The notes under the pieces are model-generated. The model was not told the origin of the DNA. It worked only from the letters and a program-made list of their open reading frames with translations, and made no database searches. The position numbers were made by a program, and so were the translations under genes. Below are positions 24,134 through 32,438 of a stretch of 40,624 bases of DNA, piece by piece (position 1 is the first letter of the stretch; each line of letters opens with the position of its first letter). The DNA is taken from positions 1 to 40,624 of the forward strand of contig JARRJY010000032.1 in assembly GCA_037388705.1 (NCBI GenBank), given 5' to 3'. The stretch comes from JARRJY01 sp037388705. Its GTDB lineage: Bacteria > Pseudomonadota > Gammaproteobacteria > UBA6429 > Thiohalophilaceae.

Positions 24134-24328
24134 TTAACTCGTTATACACGTTGGACAGGGGCTAGATTTTCCAAACCAGTTTGCTGCTTCGTTAAGAGGG
24201 GCTTGAGGATTACTGCGTACCCCGAGTAAACGTATTTCGTCTTTTTCAGGTAACTCTGTGCAAGACTCTCTATGAACAATATGTGCACCATCTTTGTTTA
24301 CGTTATTCTCTACATAAAACTCTTCCAT
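24134..24328 (-). CDS. Small CxxC-ended protein of unknown function
   Basis: The 64-aa product ends CPTCITS. It has the pattern (Y-V-E-N-N) then GAHIVHRESCTELP, then a C-terminal CxxC, as in a family of 60-70 aa bacterial proteins that start with a line such as GDHEVH and end with paired Cys. The two late Cys plus C23 suggest metal binding; no role is known. AAAAGGAG is ideally placed before the ATG at 24328. It has no sigma-54 promoter and stands alone with its own terminator. Confidence 0.7.
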   Translation of the reverse strand: MEEFYVENNVNKDGAHIVHRESCTELPEKDEIRLLGVRSNPQAPLNEAANWFGKSSPCPTCITS

Positions 24329-24536
24329 ATCGATACTCCTTTTAGATTCGAAAGTTATTTGTCTGTTACACCAATGACCACAATACTTGAGAGGTTTTGT
24401 CGGTTATCTTACTTTTGCATGGTAATTTTGTGTTTTATCCGACAAAAAAGCTCTGATTTTCAGTTGTAACCATTATTTATAGGAGTAAGTGCAAAATGTA
24501 TTCCTAATAGGGGCTCAGAAGTCCATTTAACTGTTA

Positions 24537-26042
24537 TCAGGAAGAACAGCTTACAGAAATATCTTGTGCCCAGTCTGGTGGGAAATCAGCATAAGATTCA
24601 TATTCAGGTTGTTCATCGAAAGGCTTCTGTAAGATCTTAAACAGCTTATCAACCTCGGAATAATCATGGTTGGTTTGCGCCTGATAGATGGCATTTTCTG
24701 CCAGGTAGTTTCGCAAAATATATTTTGGATTGTGTTGTTTCATGTGAGCTTGTCGTTCAATATCCGCCAGGTCTTCTTTAGAAAGGCGTTGTTGATACCG
24801 TACTGCCCATTTATCAAAGCGTTCACGCTGCAGGAACAGGTCCCTGATTTTAGTGTTATTAGACAAGTCAGTGGAATCGAAATCACAAAGTTGACGAAAC
24901 AATATCGTATAGTCAACCCGTTCATCTTTCATCATGACTAATAAGTCGACGAGTAGTGATTTATCCTCATCAGATTCACTGGTTAAGCCCAGTTTCTTTT
25001 GCATGATGTCATGGTAATAACGCATGTAACCATGTTTGTATTGTTTCATCTCCCGTATGGCAATCATTTGCGCATTGTCAGGGTTCTCATCCAGCAAAGG
25101 AAGTAATGCCTGCGCAAGACAGCTAATATTAAACAGGCCAATATCCGGTTGTTGATCAAAAGCATAGCGCCCATGGTGATCGGAACTATTGCAAATAAAC
25201 CCCGGGTTATAGGCTTCCATGAATCCATAGGGACCATAGTCAATAGTTAAACCAAGAATCGACATGTTATCGGTATTCATTACCCCGTGAGAAAACCCGA
25301 CTGACTGCCATTGTGCAATCATTTTCGCGGTACGTTTTATCACTTCACGTAACAATGCACGGTATGGGTCTGTCGTTGATAAAAGTTCAGGGTAATAATG
25401 TTTCAATACGTGGTCTGCCAGGATGCGAACATGTTCATGCTGGTTACGGTAAAAAAACACTTCAAAAGAACCAAAGCGAATATGGCTGGGTGCAACACGG
25501 GCTAATATGGCGCCGGGTTCAATTTGTTCGCGAATGATTTTGTCGTAACTGGTAACTATCGCCAGGGCTCGCGTCGTCGGTATGCCAAGGCCATGCATAG
25601 CTTCACTGCACAAATATTCACGTATTGTAGAGCGCAATATGGCACGTCCATCACCTTCACGCGAATAGGGGGTTAAACCACTGCCTTTTAATTGAAGCTC
25701 CCATTTATCATGGCATTTTTTACCATGGGGGTTGGTGATTTCTGCAAGGGTAATCGCCCGGCCATCACCCAGTTCTTTGACATAATGACCAAACTGGTGG
25801 CCTGAATATAACATGGCAAAGGGTATACAGTTTTCAATCGTTTGCTGTCCACTGATGATTCGATGAAATACAGGATCTTTATGCGCGTTTTTATCAAGCC
25901 CAATCGTTTTAGCTGCATCTTCATTGAAATGGACTAACCGTGCTTCGGTTTCAAAAGGCGCGGGCAGCACGATGGAAAAATAATCTTCACCCAGTGATAG
26001 GTAAGTCGCGTTATTTGCAATATTGTTTATTGATTCGGACAT
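24537..26042 (-). CDS. selO: Protein adenylyltransferase SelO (YdiU)
   Basis: SelO is a pseudokinase-fold enzyme that transfers AMP to Ser, Thr or Tyr of target proteins, linked to redox homeostasis in E. coli and yeast. The 501-aa product has the family length and shows YSGHQFGHYVKELGDGRAITLAEI, SGLTPYSREGDGRAILRSTIREYLCSEAMHGLGIPTTRALA (in parts), GVMNTDNMSILGLTIDYGPYGFMEAY and the C-terminal SVSCSS tail common to the family. It is third in an operon with DUF1508 and a 206-aa unknown whose promoter is sigma-54 type. This is a notable link of protein AMPylation to the nif regulon, by inference. Confidence 0.94.
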   Translation of the reverse strand: MSESINNIANNATYLSLGEDYFSIVLPAPFETEARLVHFNEDAAKTIGLDKNAHKDPVFHRIISGQQTIENCIPFAMLYSGHQFGHYVKELGDGRAITLAEITNPHGKKCHDKWELQLKGSGLTPYSREGDGRAILRSTIREYLCSEAMHGLGIPTTRALAIVTSYDKIIREQIEPGAILARVAPSHIRFGSFEVFFYRNQHEHVRILADHVLKHYYPELLSTTDPYRALLREVIKRTAKMIAQWQSVGFSHGVMNTDNMSILGLTIDYGPYGFMEAYNPGFICNSSDHHGRYAFDQQPDIGLFNISCLAQALLPLLDENPDNAQMIAIREMKQYKHGYMRYYHDIMQKKLGLTSESDEDKSLLVDLLVMMKDERVDYTILFRQLCDFDSTDLSNNTKIRDLFLQRERFDKWAVRYQQRLSKEDLADIERQAHMKQHNPKYILRNYLAENAIYQAQTNHDYSEVDKLFKILQKPFDEQPEYESYADFPPDWAQDISVSCSS

Positions 26043-26067
26043 GTATTCAGTTGATCACAGAATATGC

Positions 26068-26688
26068 CTATACAGCGACTGCGACCTTGTTATTTTGCAT
26101 GCCAAGTTGTTGTCGTTGCTGGCTGATTACATCCAGGTATATTTTGAACGTGCTGAATGCAGAGTGATAAATAACAAAAGCATCATCCGGATCATTTTGT
26201 TTGAGCCCTGTCACTTCATTTAACAGGTGAGGCAGGCGTTTGAAAAGGTTATCGATACCCATGGCAAGCCAGGCATCATTGGTAACCCATTTATCGATAA
26301 ACTCGTCAAACCGGGTAAAGGTGCGCTTTAACAATGGGAAACGGGTTTTACATTCTTTCATGCTTTGCAGCACCAGGTATTGCTCGTAAGCCTCGTCGGC
26401 ATAGATACGGGGTTTACTAATTTCTTTCAAGTAACATTCTTTGTAATTGGTGGCTAATTCATCAAATTTTTCCATGAAGCTTTCTTCCGTTACCAGCTCG
26501 GTAAAGGGTAGTAAGTTTTCTATTACCACGTCATAACTTTTGCTAATCTCTTCAATTACTTCGCTAAACGGAGTAATAAAAGCCTCGTTTTTAATTTCAC
26601 CGTTTATGAGGTTAGCAATGGCTGACATTTCACCCAGTGTCATGCTAATGCTGGCGAGTTCCTCGGTAATGATCTGTTCAATACCCAT
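26068..26688 (-). CDS. 206-aa helical protein of unknown function, selO operon
   Basis: The product is predicted all-helical from its composition, acidic in the first half, and has no motif I recognise. It includes a cluster YADEAYEQYLVLQSMKECKTRFPLLKRTFTRF-like helical region around residues 95-128, cited by position only. It lies 19 bases after the DUF1508 gene and 25 bases before selO in the same direction, so it is the middle gene of a sigma-54-driven operon. A SelO partner or substrate is possible on context only. Confidence 0.65.
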   Translation of the reverse strand: MGIEQIITEELASISMTLGEMSAIANLINGEIKNEAFITPFSEVIEEISKSYDVVIENLLPFTELVTEESFMEKFDELATNYKECYLKEISKPRIYADEAYEQYLVLQSMKECKTRFPLLKRTFTRFDEFIDKWVTNDAWLAMGIDNLFKRLPHLLNEVTGLKQNDPDDAFVIYHSAFSTFKIYLDVISQQRQQLGMQNNKVAVAV

Positions 26689-26707
26689 ACTGTTATCCTC
26701 TCATCTC

Positions 26708-27040
26708 TTAAGTATGATCGACGACTTCTGCAATACAGGTATTATCCTTGACGGTATGCAGGGCACTATCAAACAGCATACGGGAATTAAACAGGATACT
26801 TTTCACCAGTACATCACCCGCCTGGTCTTTGATCACGAAGAAAGTATTACCCCCATCAACCTGGCCAGCTGCAATTTGATCAGACATAAGGGAGCCTACC
26901 TGGACATCTTTTATAGCCTGTTCAGCGGCTTCTTTTTCCGGGTATTCACCACTCATCATGAGCAATCCCCCGTCACTATCAAGCAGGTTGAAATAAAAAT
27001 GATCGTTTTCATTTGTTTTTAATTCAAAGCTGGCTGGCAT
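26708..27040 (-). CDS. DUF1508 (YegP-like) protein, first gene of the selO operon
   Basis: The 110-aa product has two copies of the DUF1508 motif. The first is FELKTNENDHFYFNLLDSDG with EYPEKEAAEQAIKDV, and the second is FFVIKDQAGDVLVKSILFNS with DSALHTVKDN. This is the tandem YegP architecture of small beta-rich proteins of unknown role. ATG at 27040 is chosen over upstream frames because AGGAGAG lies just before it and because the sigma-54 promoter starts transcription near 27085, downstream of the longer frame's ATG at 27100. Confidence 0.82.
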   Translation of the reverse strand: MPASFELKTNENDHFYFNLLDSDGGLLMMSGEYPEKEAAEQAIKDVQVGSLMSDQIAAGQVDGGNTFFVIKDQAGDVLVKSILFNSRMLFDSALHTVKDNTCIAEVVDHT

Positions 27041-27095
27041 TCCATCTCTCCTCATGCTGTTTAAGCGAATTATGAAAAAAATGTAGTAATGATTT

Positions 27096-27111
27096 TGCAA
27101 ACCGTATGCCA
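27096..27111 (-). promoter_or_regulatory. Sigma-54 promoter for DUF1508-206aa-selO
   Basis: The minus strand reads TGGCATACGGTTTGCA, a near-perfect match with GG-N10-GC. Predicted start near 27085. Confidence 0.88.
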
Positions 27112-27160
27112 GTGAAACGGTATTGATATTAGGGCGAATTCAGGGTTTGTGGAGTGATTT

Positions 27161-27176
27161 TGTAAGCTATTCAACA
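27161..27176. promoter_or_regulatory. NifA-type site shared by selO and flavodoxin operons
   Basis: TGTAAGCTATTCAACA fits TGT-N10-ACA. It is about 84 bases upstream of the leftward start and about 152 bases upstream of the rightward start. Confidence 0.7.
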
Positions 27177-27293
27177 ATTGCACCGAGGGGGTTGTCAGTA
27201 TCCTCACCGGATATACCCGAGTTGGAGGTGACAAACGCCGCGATATGAGTGGGTACACAGGCGATTTGTCATCTTCAGCAGGTAAACCTCAAT

Positions 27294-27309
27294 TGGCAAA
27301 AATCCTGCA
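27294..27309 (+). promoter_or_regulatory. Sigma-54 promoter for the flavodoxin operon
   Basis: TGGCAAAAATCCTGCA, GG-N10-GC. Predicted start near 27320, so the start codon must be the ATG at 27348, not the longer frame at 27249. Confidence 0.82.
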
Positions 27310-27347
27310 ATGGTCATTCATGTGATGAGAGTAAACTGGCTGTAACA

Positions 27348-27797
27348 ATGGCAAAAATTCAGATTATTGTAGGTTCAGTTAATGGCACGGCGCACAAAAC
27401 CGCGATGGCCGTTGCCCACGTGCTTAATCACCAGGGTCATGATGCCTGGGTAAACCTTGAACCTAACCGGGATGCCCTTGAGAAGGATAGCAGTGAAGCA
27501 TTGCTGGTCTGTTGTTCCACCACGGGGGAGGGAGAACTGCCACGAAATATTTACCCGGTATACCTGGCGCTGGATGACCAGGCTGTTGATATCAAGGACA
27601 GGAAGTATGGAGTGATAGCACTGGGAGACAGTGGTTACACCTATTTTGCCCTGGCTGGATTCATGATGGAAAACGTGTTTTACCTTTCTGGTGCAAAGCG
27701 CGTTGGCGAGGTATTAACGCTTGATGCGAAAAAAGTGACTAATCCATCGCTTGAAGCCGCGCAATGGGCAACTGAATGGGTAGAAAACATTGCCTGA
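27348..27797 (+). CDS. MioC/YqcA-like flavodoxin
   Basis: The 149-aa product is a flavodoxin-fold protein. The phosphate loop reads GSVNGTAHKTA (9-19). The isoalloxazine loops are CSTTGEGELP and ALGDSGYTYFALAG. It is closer to the MioC/YqcA branch than to long-chain NifF, which it lacks in length and loop. It has a sigma-54 promoter and shares a NifA-type site with the selO operon, so it may serve as an electron carrier in nitrogen fixation, perhaps a NifF substitute. That role is inferred. Confidence 0.87.
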   Translation: MAKIQIIVGSVNGTAHKTAMAVAHVLNHQGHDAWVNLEPNRDALEKDSSEALLVCCSTTGEGELPRNIYPVYLALDDQAVDIKDRKYGVIALGDSGYTYFALAGFMMENVFYLSGAKRVGEVLTLDAKKVTNPSLEAAQWATEWVENIA

Positions 27798-27822
27798 CCT
27801 AATCTAAGAGAAGCCATTAGTT

Positions 27823-28257
27823 ATGTCTGATAACAAAACTCTCTCCGATATGGATGAATTTAAAATGTTTGTTACTGGAATGAAAAGTAGCATAAAGCGT
27901 CATTATGATCGCGGTATAAACAGGGACTTGTCGCAACAAAATTGGCAGAACCTGTTTAAGCGTAACGTAACAGGCGTGTTGCAACAGGCTTATGACGATG
28001 CCCTAAAAGAATTAAAGCAATTATCATTTGAACAGGGTGATAACGTGCTGGCAATTGAGGCATTAACGTCTTTTGATGGTTTTATTGAAGAACTACTGGA
28101 TTACGCTATTCAAAAACACCGCACCTCATGTGCTTTATCGAATTTTCCTGATGAACATAATCCGAGCCCGCAATATATTAACGAAGTACTGGAGCAGGTT
28201 GAAAAAGACTGGAAAGGATTTGTTGCCGTATTAACAGCGATTCACTTACGTGTATGA
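27823..28257 (+). CDS. 144-aa unknown protein, flavodoxin operon
   Basis: The product is predicted helical and soluble, with a basic stretch SSIKRHYDRGINRDLSQQNW (about 21-40) and several aromatic residues. I do not recognise the family. It starts 25 bases after the flavodoxin stop with AAGAGAAG upstream, so it should be the second gene of that operon. Its 3' end overlaps the convergent 296-aa gene by 16 bases. Confidence 0.65.
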   Translation: MSDNKTLSDMDEFKMFVTGMKSSIKRHYDRGINRDLSQQNWQNLFKRNVTGVLQQAYDDALKELKQLSFEQGDNVLAIEALTSFDGFIEELLDYAIQKHRTSCALSNFPDEHNPSPQYINEVLEQVEKDWKGFVAVLTAIHLRV

Positions 28258-29132
28258 TCCTGCCATTCGGGCATTTCCATGCCGTTATGACCGATCGTGG
28301 GTTTTAACAGTTTCTGTCGTACAACGCACCAGACGCCATCATGGCGTTTTGAAAAGCGCAGGCTCCAGCCCCATGTAATAGGTGGACTGACCGGGATCCA
28401 GATGTTGTCATCGGAAAAAGGTGATTGCCTGTGCATAAAGAACGAGGTGTATTTTTCAAGCACTGTCATGGTTTCTACATCAATGCCACCCAGTGTTTCA
28501 TGCATTGCGATGTCGATGGTTTCAGTATAATTTTGCGTAAGGGTTTCAGTTGATTGCGGGGTTTCGAGAATAGCTGTCAGCAGCTTCCCTTGTTCATTCA
28601 ACAACAATACGGGTTTTTCTTCTTCACAGCAAACATGTTCAACTTTGTCGCCGTTTGCCAATATGGAAAAACGGTTTGATTCAACCAGGTTAAGTATAGC
28701 AAGGCTGGCAGGGTAGGCTTTGGCCTGGTAAACAAGATCAATGCTGGCCTGCAGGGTGAAGGTATTCTTTGCTTCGTTAAGTTGTGGTGTACCAAGACCC
28801 ACGCCTGAGAGGGTCAGGGCATTACTCGTAAATTGCAGATCATGCACTGGAACAATGGCAGTACCTTTATCATCACGTAGTATGGCACCGGCAGGATAGT
28901 CACAATCAGTGTCCCAGAAAAAACACGGCTGTGAAGTTGCATCGTTAGTTAATGGTAGCGCGAATCCCTTGTCAGCGTTAAATACAACGCCACCGCATAA
29001 GCCGTGTATGACGGCAGGTAGCTGGTCACCTTTGATGCTGTATTTTTTACCTGGTGTAATGGCAGGACCCTCCGTCGATTTGCGTGAACGTTGGGTTGCC
29101 GGGATATCCAGGTAGATAACATGATCGTTCAT
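28242..29132 (-). CDS. 296-aa unknown protein
   Basis: The product has no motif I can name. It is rich in beta-type segments in the N-terminal two thirds (LTLSGVGLGTPQ, FTLQASIDLVYQAK) and has a Cys pair in HVCCEEEKPVLLL. The C-terminal part is aromatic: WIPVSPPITWGWSLRFSKR and GVWCVVRQKLLKP. A TGT-N10-ACA sequence lies at 29205-29220 but no GG-N10-GC promoter accompanies it, so nif control is not supported. It ends overlapping the 144-aa gene tail to tail. Confidence 0.65.
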   Translation of the reverse strand: MNDHVIYLDIPATQRSRKSTEGPAITPGKKYSIKGDQLPAVIHGLCGGVVFNADKGFALPLTNDATSQPCFFWDTDCDYPAGAILRDDKGTAIVPVHDLQFTSNALTLSGVGLGTPQLNEAKNTFTLQASIDLVYQAKAYPASLAILNLVESNRFSILANGDKVEHVCCEEEKPVLLLNEQGKLLTAILETPQSTETLTQNYTETIDIAMHETLGGIDVETMTVLEKYTSFFMHRQSPFSDDNIWIPVSPPITWGWSLRFSKRHDGVWCVVRQKLLKPTIGHNGMEMPEWQDHTRK

Positions 29133-29284
29133 TATCCTGGCCGGTTTTTTTAACAGTGGGGACTATATCAGTGTTCAAAACGCCTGCAAAGAACGTTCTG
29201 AAATTGTTATGATACTGACAATTACAGGCCTGAAAAATTTAGTTAGAATGTTACGGATATAACATTAATTGTTACTATATATAC

Positions 29285-29884
29285 ATGAACACCCTGTCTA
29301 TACATCACCCCCTGTTAAAACGATATGACACCCTTTACACCTTGGGTGAAAGGCAGGCTTTATTACAGCAAATGATCAACGAGATTCAATGGCAAACTAA
29401 TTTCGTTGCTTTTGGTCGTCGTTTTGAAATGCCACGCCGGCAGGCATGGTATGCCGATCAAGGGGTGCATTACCGTTACTCGGATAACATGCTGCAAAGC
29501 TTTTCCTGGAACGATACCCTGTTGCAGTTAAAAAACAAGGTCGAAGAAAAAACCAGGCAGTCTTTTAACTCGGTACTGGTGACCTATTACCGTGATGGCC
29601 ATGATCATGTTACCTGGCATGCTGATGATGAAGTCGAACTGGGTGACAGCCCCGTGATTGCCTCCTTCAGCCTGGGTGCCAGTCGTCGTTTTTGTTATCG
29701 CCAGCGGCACACGGGCGAGGAGGCTGAAGTCAACTTACACGATGGAGAGTTGTTATTGATGCAGGCCGGTTTCCAGGAAGACTACGAACACTGTGTACCC
29801 GAAGAACCGAAAATAAAAGAGCCACGCATTAACCTGACGTTTCGCAACGTAGTCATAAAAAGAGAAAGTGATCAGGAAAAGTAA
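29285..29884 (+). CDS. alkB: AlkB-like 2OG-Fe(II) dioxygenase
   Basis: The 199-aa product is an AlkB-family DNA/RNA demethylase. The Fe(II) ligands are H112 and D114 in TWHADDE and H169 in YEHCVP. The 2-oxoglutarate-binding arginines are in PRINLTFR (R181, R187). Other typical segments are ASFSLGASRRFCYR and LHDGELLLMQAG. It is oxidative direct-repair rather than a nif protein by family. No sigma-54 promoter is seen. The ATG at 29285 lacks a strong ribosome-binding site. Confidence 0.92.
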   Translation: MNTLSIHHPLLKRYDTLYTLGERQALLQQMINEIQWQTNFVAFGRRFEMPRRQAWYADQGVHYRYSDNMLQSFSWNDTLLQLKNKVEEKTRQSFNSVLVTYYRDGHDHVTWHADDEVELGDSPVIASFSLGASRRFCYRQRHTGEEAEVNLHDGELLLMQAGFQEDYEHCVPEEPKIKEPRINLTFRNVVIKRESDQEK

Positions 29885-29934
29885 ATAAAGAGACACCGCC
29901 TTCATAAATACGAATGCGGCATTCTAATTAGCAC

Positions 29935-30390
29935 TTATGCATAATACAGCTTACGTAACGCAACCAGGGTAGGCGCCGTCAATTCCTGTTCATCACTTCT
30001 TCGTGTCATGCTGTAGCTTCCGTTACAGAAGGTGACTTCTTCACCTTCAGCACCGTAGGCAACGACGTTATTTTCAAGGTCAATGGGTTTACGGTGTAAA
30101 CCGTTATTGAAACTATTGAACTCGGCAATAATACCCATGTGCGGTGGGTTCTTGACCGAGCCCCACCAGGGCATGGCGACATCATCAAACGACCAGGTGT
30201 CGCCAACAGTTTCAGGGGGTAAACAGCGTTCCACCAGCCGGTCACCGACAACCGCGTATTGCCGACGACTGATGCTCTGTGCATCTTCGCCAAGACTGTC
30301 ACGGCATTCAAGTACGTCACCGTTCAGGAATGAATCGGTTGCAGCGATGACTTTGTTCACTTCTCCATCCAGGTGTTTATGTTCAAACAT
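29935..30390 (-). CDS. 151-aa unknown protein with sigma-54 promoter
   Basis: The product contains WSFDDVAMPWWGSVKNPP and GIIAEFNSFNNGLHRKP, aromatic segments suggesting a compact soluble fold, but no known domain. AGGAGG stands before the ATG at 30390. A sigma-54 promoter lies at 30448-30463 and a NifA-type site at 30578-30593, both correctly spaced. It is a single-gene unit converging with alkB. Expression with nif is strongly suggested; the function is unknown. Confidence 0.72.
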   Translation of the reverse strand: MFEHKHLDGEVNKVIAATDSFLNGDVLECRDSLGEDAQSISRRQYAVVGDRLVERCLPPETVGDTWSFDDVAMPWWGSVKNPPHMGIIAEFNSFNNGLHRKPIDLENNVVAYGAEGEEVTFCNGSYSMTRRSDEQELTAPTLVALRKLYYA

Positions 30391-30447
30391 ATTGCCTCCT
30401 TTTAATGGCTGTTAAGCATTGCATTGAATGGTTTTACGAATTGTTAA

Positions 30448-30463
30448 AGCAAGTTTGTTACCA
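30448..30463 (-). promoter_or_regulatory. Sigma-54 promoter for the 151-aa gene
   Basis: The minus strand reads TGGTAACAAACTTGCT, GG-N10-GC. Predicted start near 30437, 47 bases before the ATG. Confidence 0.78.
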
Positions 30464-30577
30464 GTATTTTTAAAGGGTTATCTTTGAACAGTACTTAACG
30501 CTAAGCGTTTGATTTAAAGTGATTAAAAATAGCAAAGAAATAAATGGGTAAGAACAAGAAGAAAACAGGCCTGCTTT

Positions 30578-30593
30578 TGTTTAAATGACGACA
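30578..30593 (-). promoter_or_regulatory. NifA-type upstream activator site
   Basis: TGTTTAAATGACGACA fits TGT-N10-ACA, centred about 148 bases upstream of the predicted start at 30437. Confidence 0.65.
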
Positions 30594-30721
30594 GGAGAAA
30601 AAAGACAGATTGGCACATTCCTGACAAATTTGCTCTGAAATAAAAGATAGTTACAGGATAATAACGCTCCTCATTTGCTAGACTATGCAGCGGCTAAATA
30701 AAACGTACTTAGGAAAATAAC

Positions 30722-31570
30722 ATGTTAAAACAGAACTGGGTCACCAGTCATAGTGGCGTAAAGCTTCCCGCCATTATTTACGGAACAGCATGGAAAAAAG
30801 AACACACCAGTGATCTTGTTGTTAAAGCCTTACTGGCTGGTTTTAAAGGTATTGATACCGCGGGCCAGCCCCGGCATTACAATGAGCCAATGGTCGGCGA
30901 GGCGTTACACATAATGCAACAACAGGGCCTGGAGCGTGAAAGCCTCTATTTATAAACCAAGTACACACCATTTTCTAGCCAGGATCCGGAAAACCTGCCT
31001 TATGATCCTTCTGCGCCTGTTGCTGAACAGGTAGCAGAGTCCTTTGATAACTCAGTTAAAAACCTGCAAACGCCTTACGTTGACGGTTTTATTCTTCATT
31101 CGCCACTGGAAAATCATGAACAAAGCATGCAGGCATGGTTGGCAATGGAAGCTATTTTCAGGGCAGGGCATGCGCGTCAACTCGGCATTAGCAACTGTTA
31201 TGATTTTTCAGTGATGCAGGCCATTTATAATGATGCTGAAATAAAACCGACCATTGTGCAAAACCGTTTTTATAGTGATACGCATTATGAAAAAGAACTT
31301 CGTCAGTGGTGTGATGAACATAATATTATTTTCCAGAGTTTCTGGAGCCTGACGGCAAATAAAGATCTGCTTGAAAGTGACACAGTTAAGGGACTGGCTG
31401 AAATTTATCAAAAAACAATAGCACAAATATTCTTTCGTTTTCTGACCCAGTTGAATATCGTGCCATTGACGGGAACAAGCTCAGAGCTGCACATGCGTGA
31501 GGATCTCGAGATATTTGATTTTATCCTGGCGGATGAAGATGTAGAAAGGATAAATGATTTACTTGACTGA
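30722..31570 (+). pseudogene. Aldo/keto reductase interrupted by in-frame TAA
   Basis: A single frame runs from ATG 30722 to 31570 (282 codons) and is broken only by TAA at 30953-30955. The family normally reads L-Y-L-Q-T-K-Y-T-P here, so TAA replaces a CAA glutamine codon. Both sides are intact: ALLAGFKGIDTAGQPRHYNE before it, and FILHSPLE, ARQLGISNCYDF and IAQIFFRFLTQLNIVPLTGTSS after it. The catalytic Tyr position in TAGQPRHYNE reads unusually (TAxxP-x2-Y). No other decay is seen, so the nonsense change is recent, a sequencing error, or recoded. Confidence 0.85.
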
Positions 31571-31585
31571 AACCTGTACCTTGTC

Positions 31586-32371
31586 TCAAAGCTGAAGTGT
31601 TTCAACGGTGTCAGACAGTTTTAATACTTGATATTTTTTGAGTGGAGAAACATGTGGTCCATGTTGTTTTACCTCCCAGCCAGTATGGTCAAACACGAGG
31701 TTGGTGCCCGGGCGGGTATACTGGTACCACGGCAGGTAATCCTGCGCATCGGCATTGGCCGGTATTGGGGCAAAATCTATGTAACCCTTGGCGTTACATT
31801 TTTTAATCTGCGTAAATGCCACAAGGATAAAGTGCAGGCGTTTCCAGCCCTGTAATTTCGCGTTCCAGCGCCGTTGTGGCTTGCCCTGGATGTTTTCAAA
31901 CAGTGCCTTGTGGTTTCCGAAACTCAGCGCCGTTTCAATTTCGATGGCAAAGGTACTGGCCTGGCTCAGGCTCCACTCCGGTGGGAGGCCGGCATGCACC
32001 ATGAGAGTGTTGATCTTTTTATCATGATGCATGATCGGTAAGTTGCGTAACCACTTGAGCAGGTCAGCGCTTTCCTCGTGATTGATGATTTTGTTGAATC
32101 GTGTGTTTTCATCATCACTGGCATCGGCAGGTATAATCCCGTCGGCATAAGACAACAACCTGATCTCCTGTGTGCCGAGCACGGCAACAACGGATTTTTT
32201 CAGTGAGCTGAGAAAGGTAAAGTTTTCAAACACGGCGTCGGGCTGTATCCCGTCAAACAGGTTCCCCGTGAGCCAGAGTGTATCGGTTGTTTCATCAAAC
32301 TGGAGTTTTTGCAGCAACTCCTGGTAAGAGGATGTGCCAGCCGCTAAGGCACTGGTGACATAAATGGTCAT
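31586..32371 (-). CDS. Degenerate ApaH-like protein (probable pseudoenzyme)
   Basis: The 261-aa protein follows the plan of symmetrical Ap4A hydrolase ApaH from end to end but has lost metal-binding motifs. The N-terminal GDIQG box reads TSALAAG (6-12). The GDLVNRGP box reads GNLFDGIQP (36-44). The GNHD box reads GTQE (66-69). The MVHAGLPPEWSLSQA segment (124-138) keeps its His. The FGHW segment near the C-terminus reads FDHTG. Ap4A hydrolysis is therefore unlikely; nucleotide binding may persist. It is third after a GlcF-like gene and nif11 on the minus strand, behind a sigma-54 promoter. Confidence 0.78.
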   Translation of the reverse strand: MTIYVTSALAAGTSSYQELLQKLQFDETTDTLWLTGNLFDGIQPDAVFENFTFLSSLKKSVVAVLGTQEIRLLSYADGIIPADASDDENTRFNKIINHEESADLLKWLRNLPIMHHDKKINTLMVHAGLPPEWSLSQASTFAIEIETALSFGNHKALFENIQGKPQRRWNAKLQGWKRLHFILVAFTQIKKCNAKGYIDFAPIPANADAQDYLPWYQYTRPGTNLVFDHTGWEVKQHGPHVSPLKKYQVLKLSDTVETLQL

Positions 32372-32380
32372 AGCAAGGAT

Positions 32381-32426
32381 GGTACAGGTTCTTCTCTATC
32401 GACGTGATAGAGAAAACCCCTGTACC
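32381..32426 (-). promoter_or_regulatory. Long hairpin between nif11 and the ApaH-like gene
   Basis: GGTACAGG (32381-32388) pairs with CCTGTACC (32419-32426), enclosing TCTCTATC (32393-32400) and GATAGAGA (32406-32413) around GACGT. No T-tract follows on the minus strand, so processing or attenuation is more likely than full termination. Confidence 0.6.
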
Positions 32427-32438
32427 GCTATGCACGCA

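Larger units (their letters stand above)
30391..30721. other. Regulatory spacer, 330 bases
   Basis: AT-rich spacer between divergent genes. It contains the sigma-54 promoter and NifA-type site that serve the leftward 151-aa gene. I find no GG-N10-GC promoter for the rightward aldo/keto reductase remnant. Confidence 0.6.

Noticed and set aside
29205..29220. TGT-N10-ACA sequence between the 296-aa gene and alkB
   Set aside because: No GG-N10-GC promoter lies at a suitable distance on either strand, and this short pattern is expected several times by chance in 40 kb.
30621..30645. TGGCACA start of a sigma-54-like site upstream of the aldo/keto reductase
   Set aside because: The -12 element is missing: 10 bases after GG the sequence is AC, not GC.
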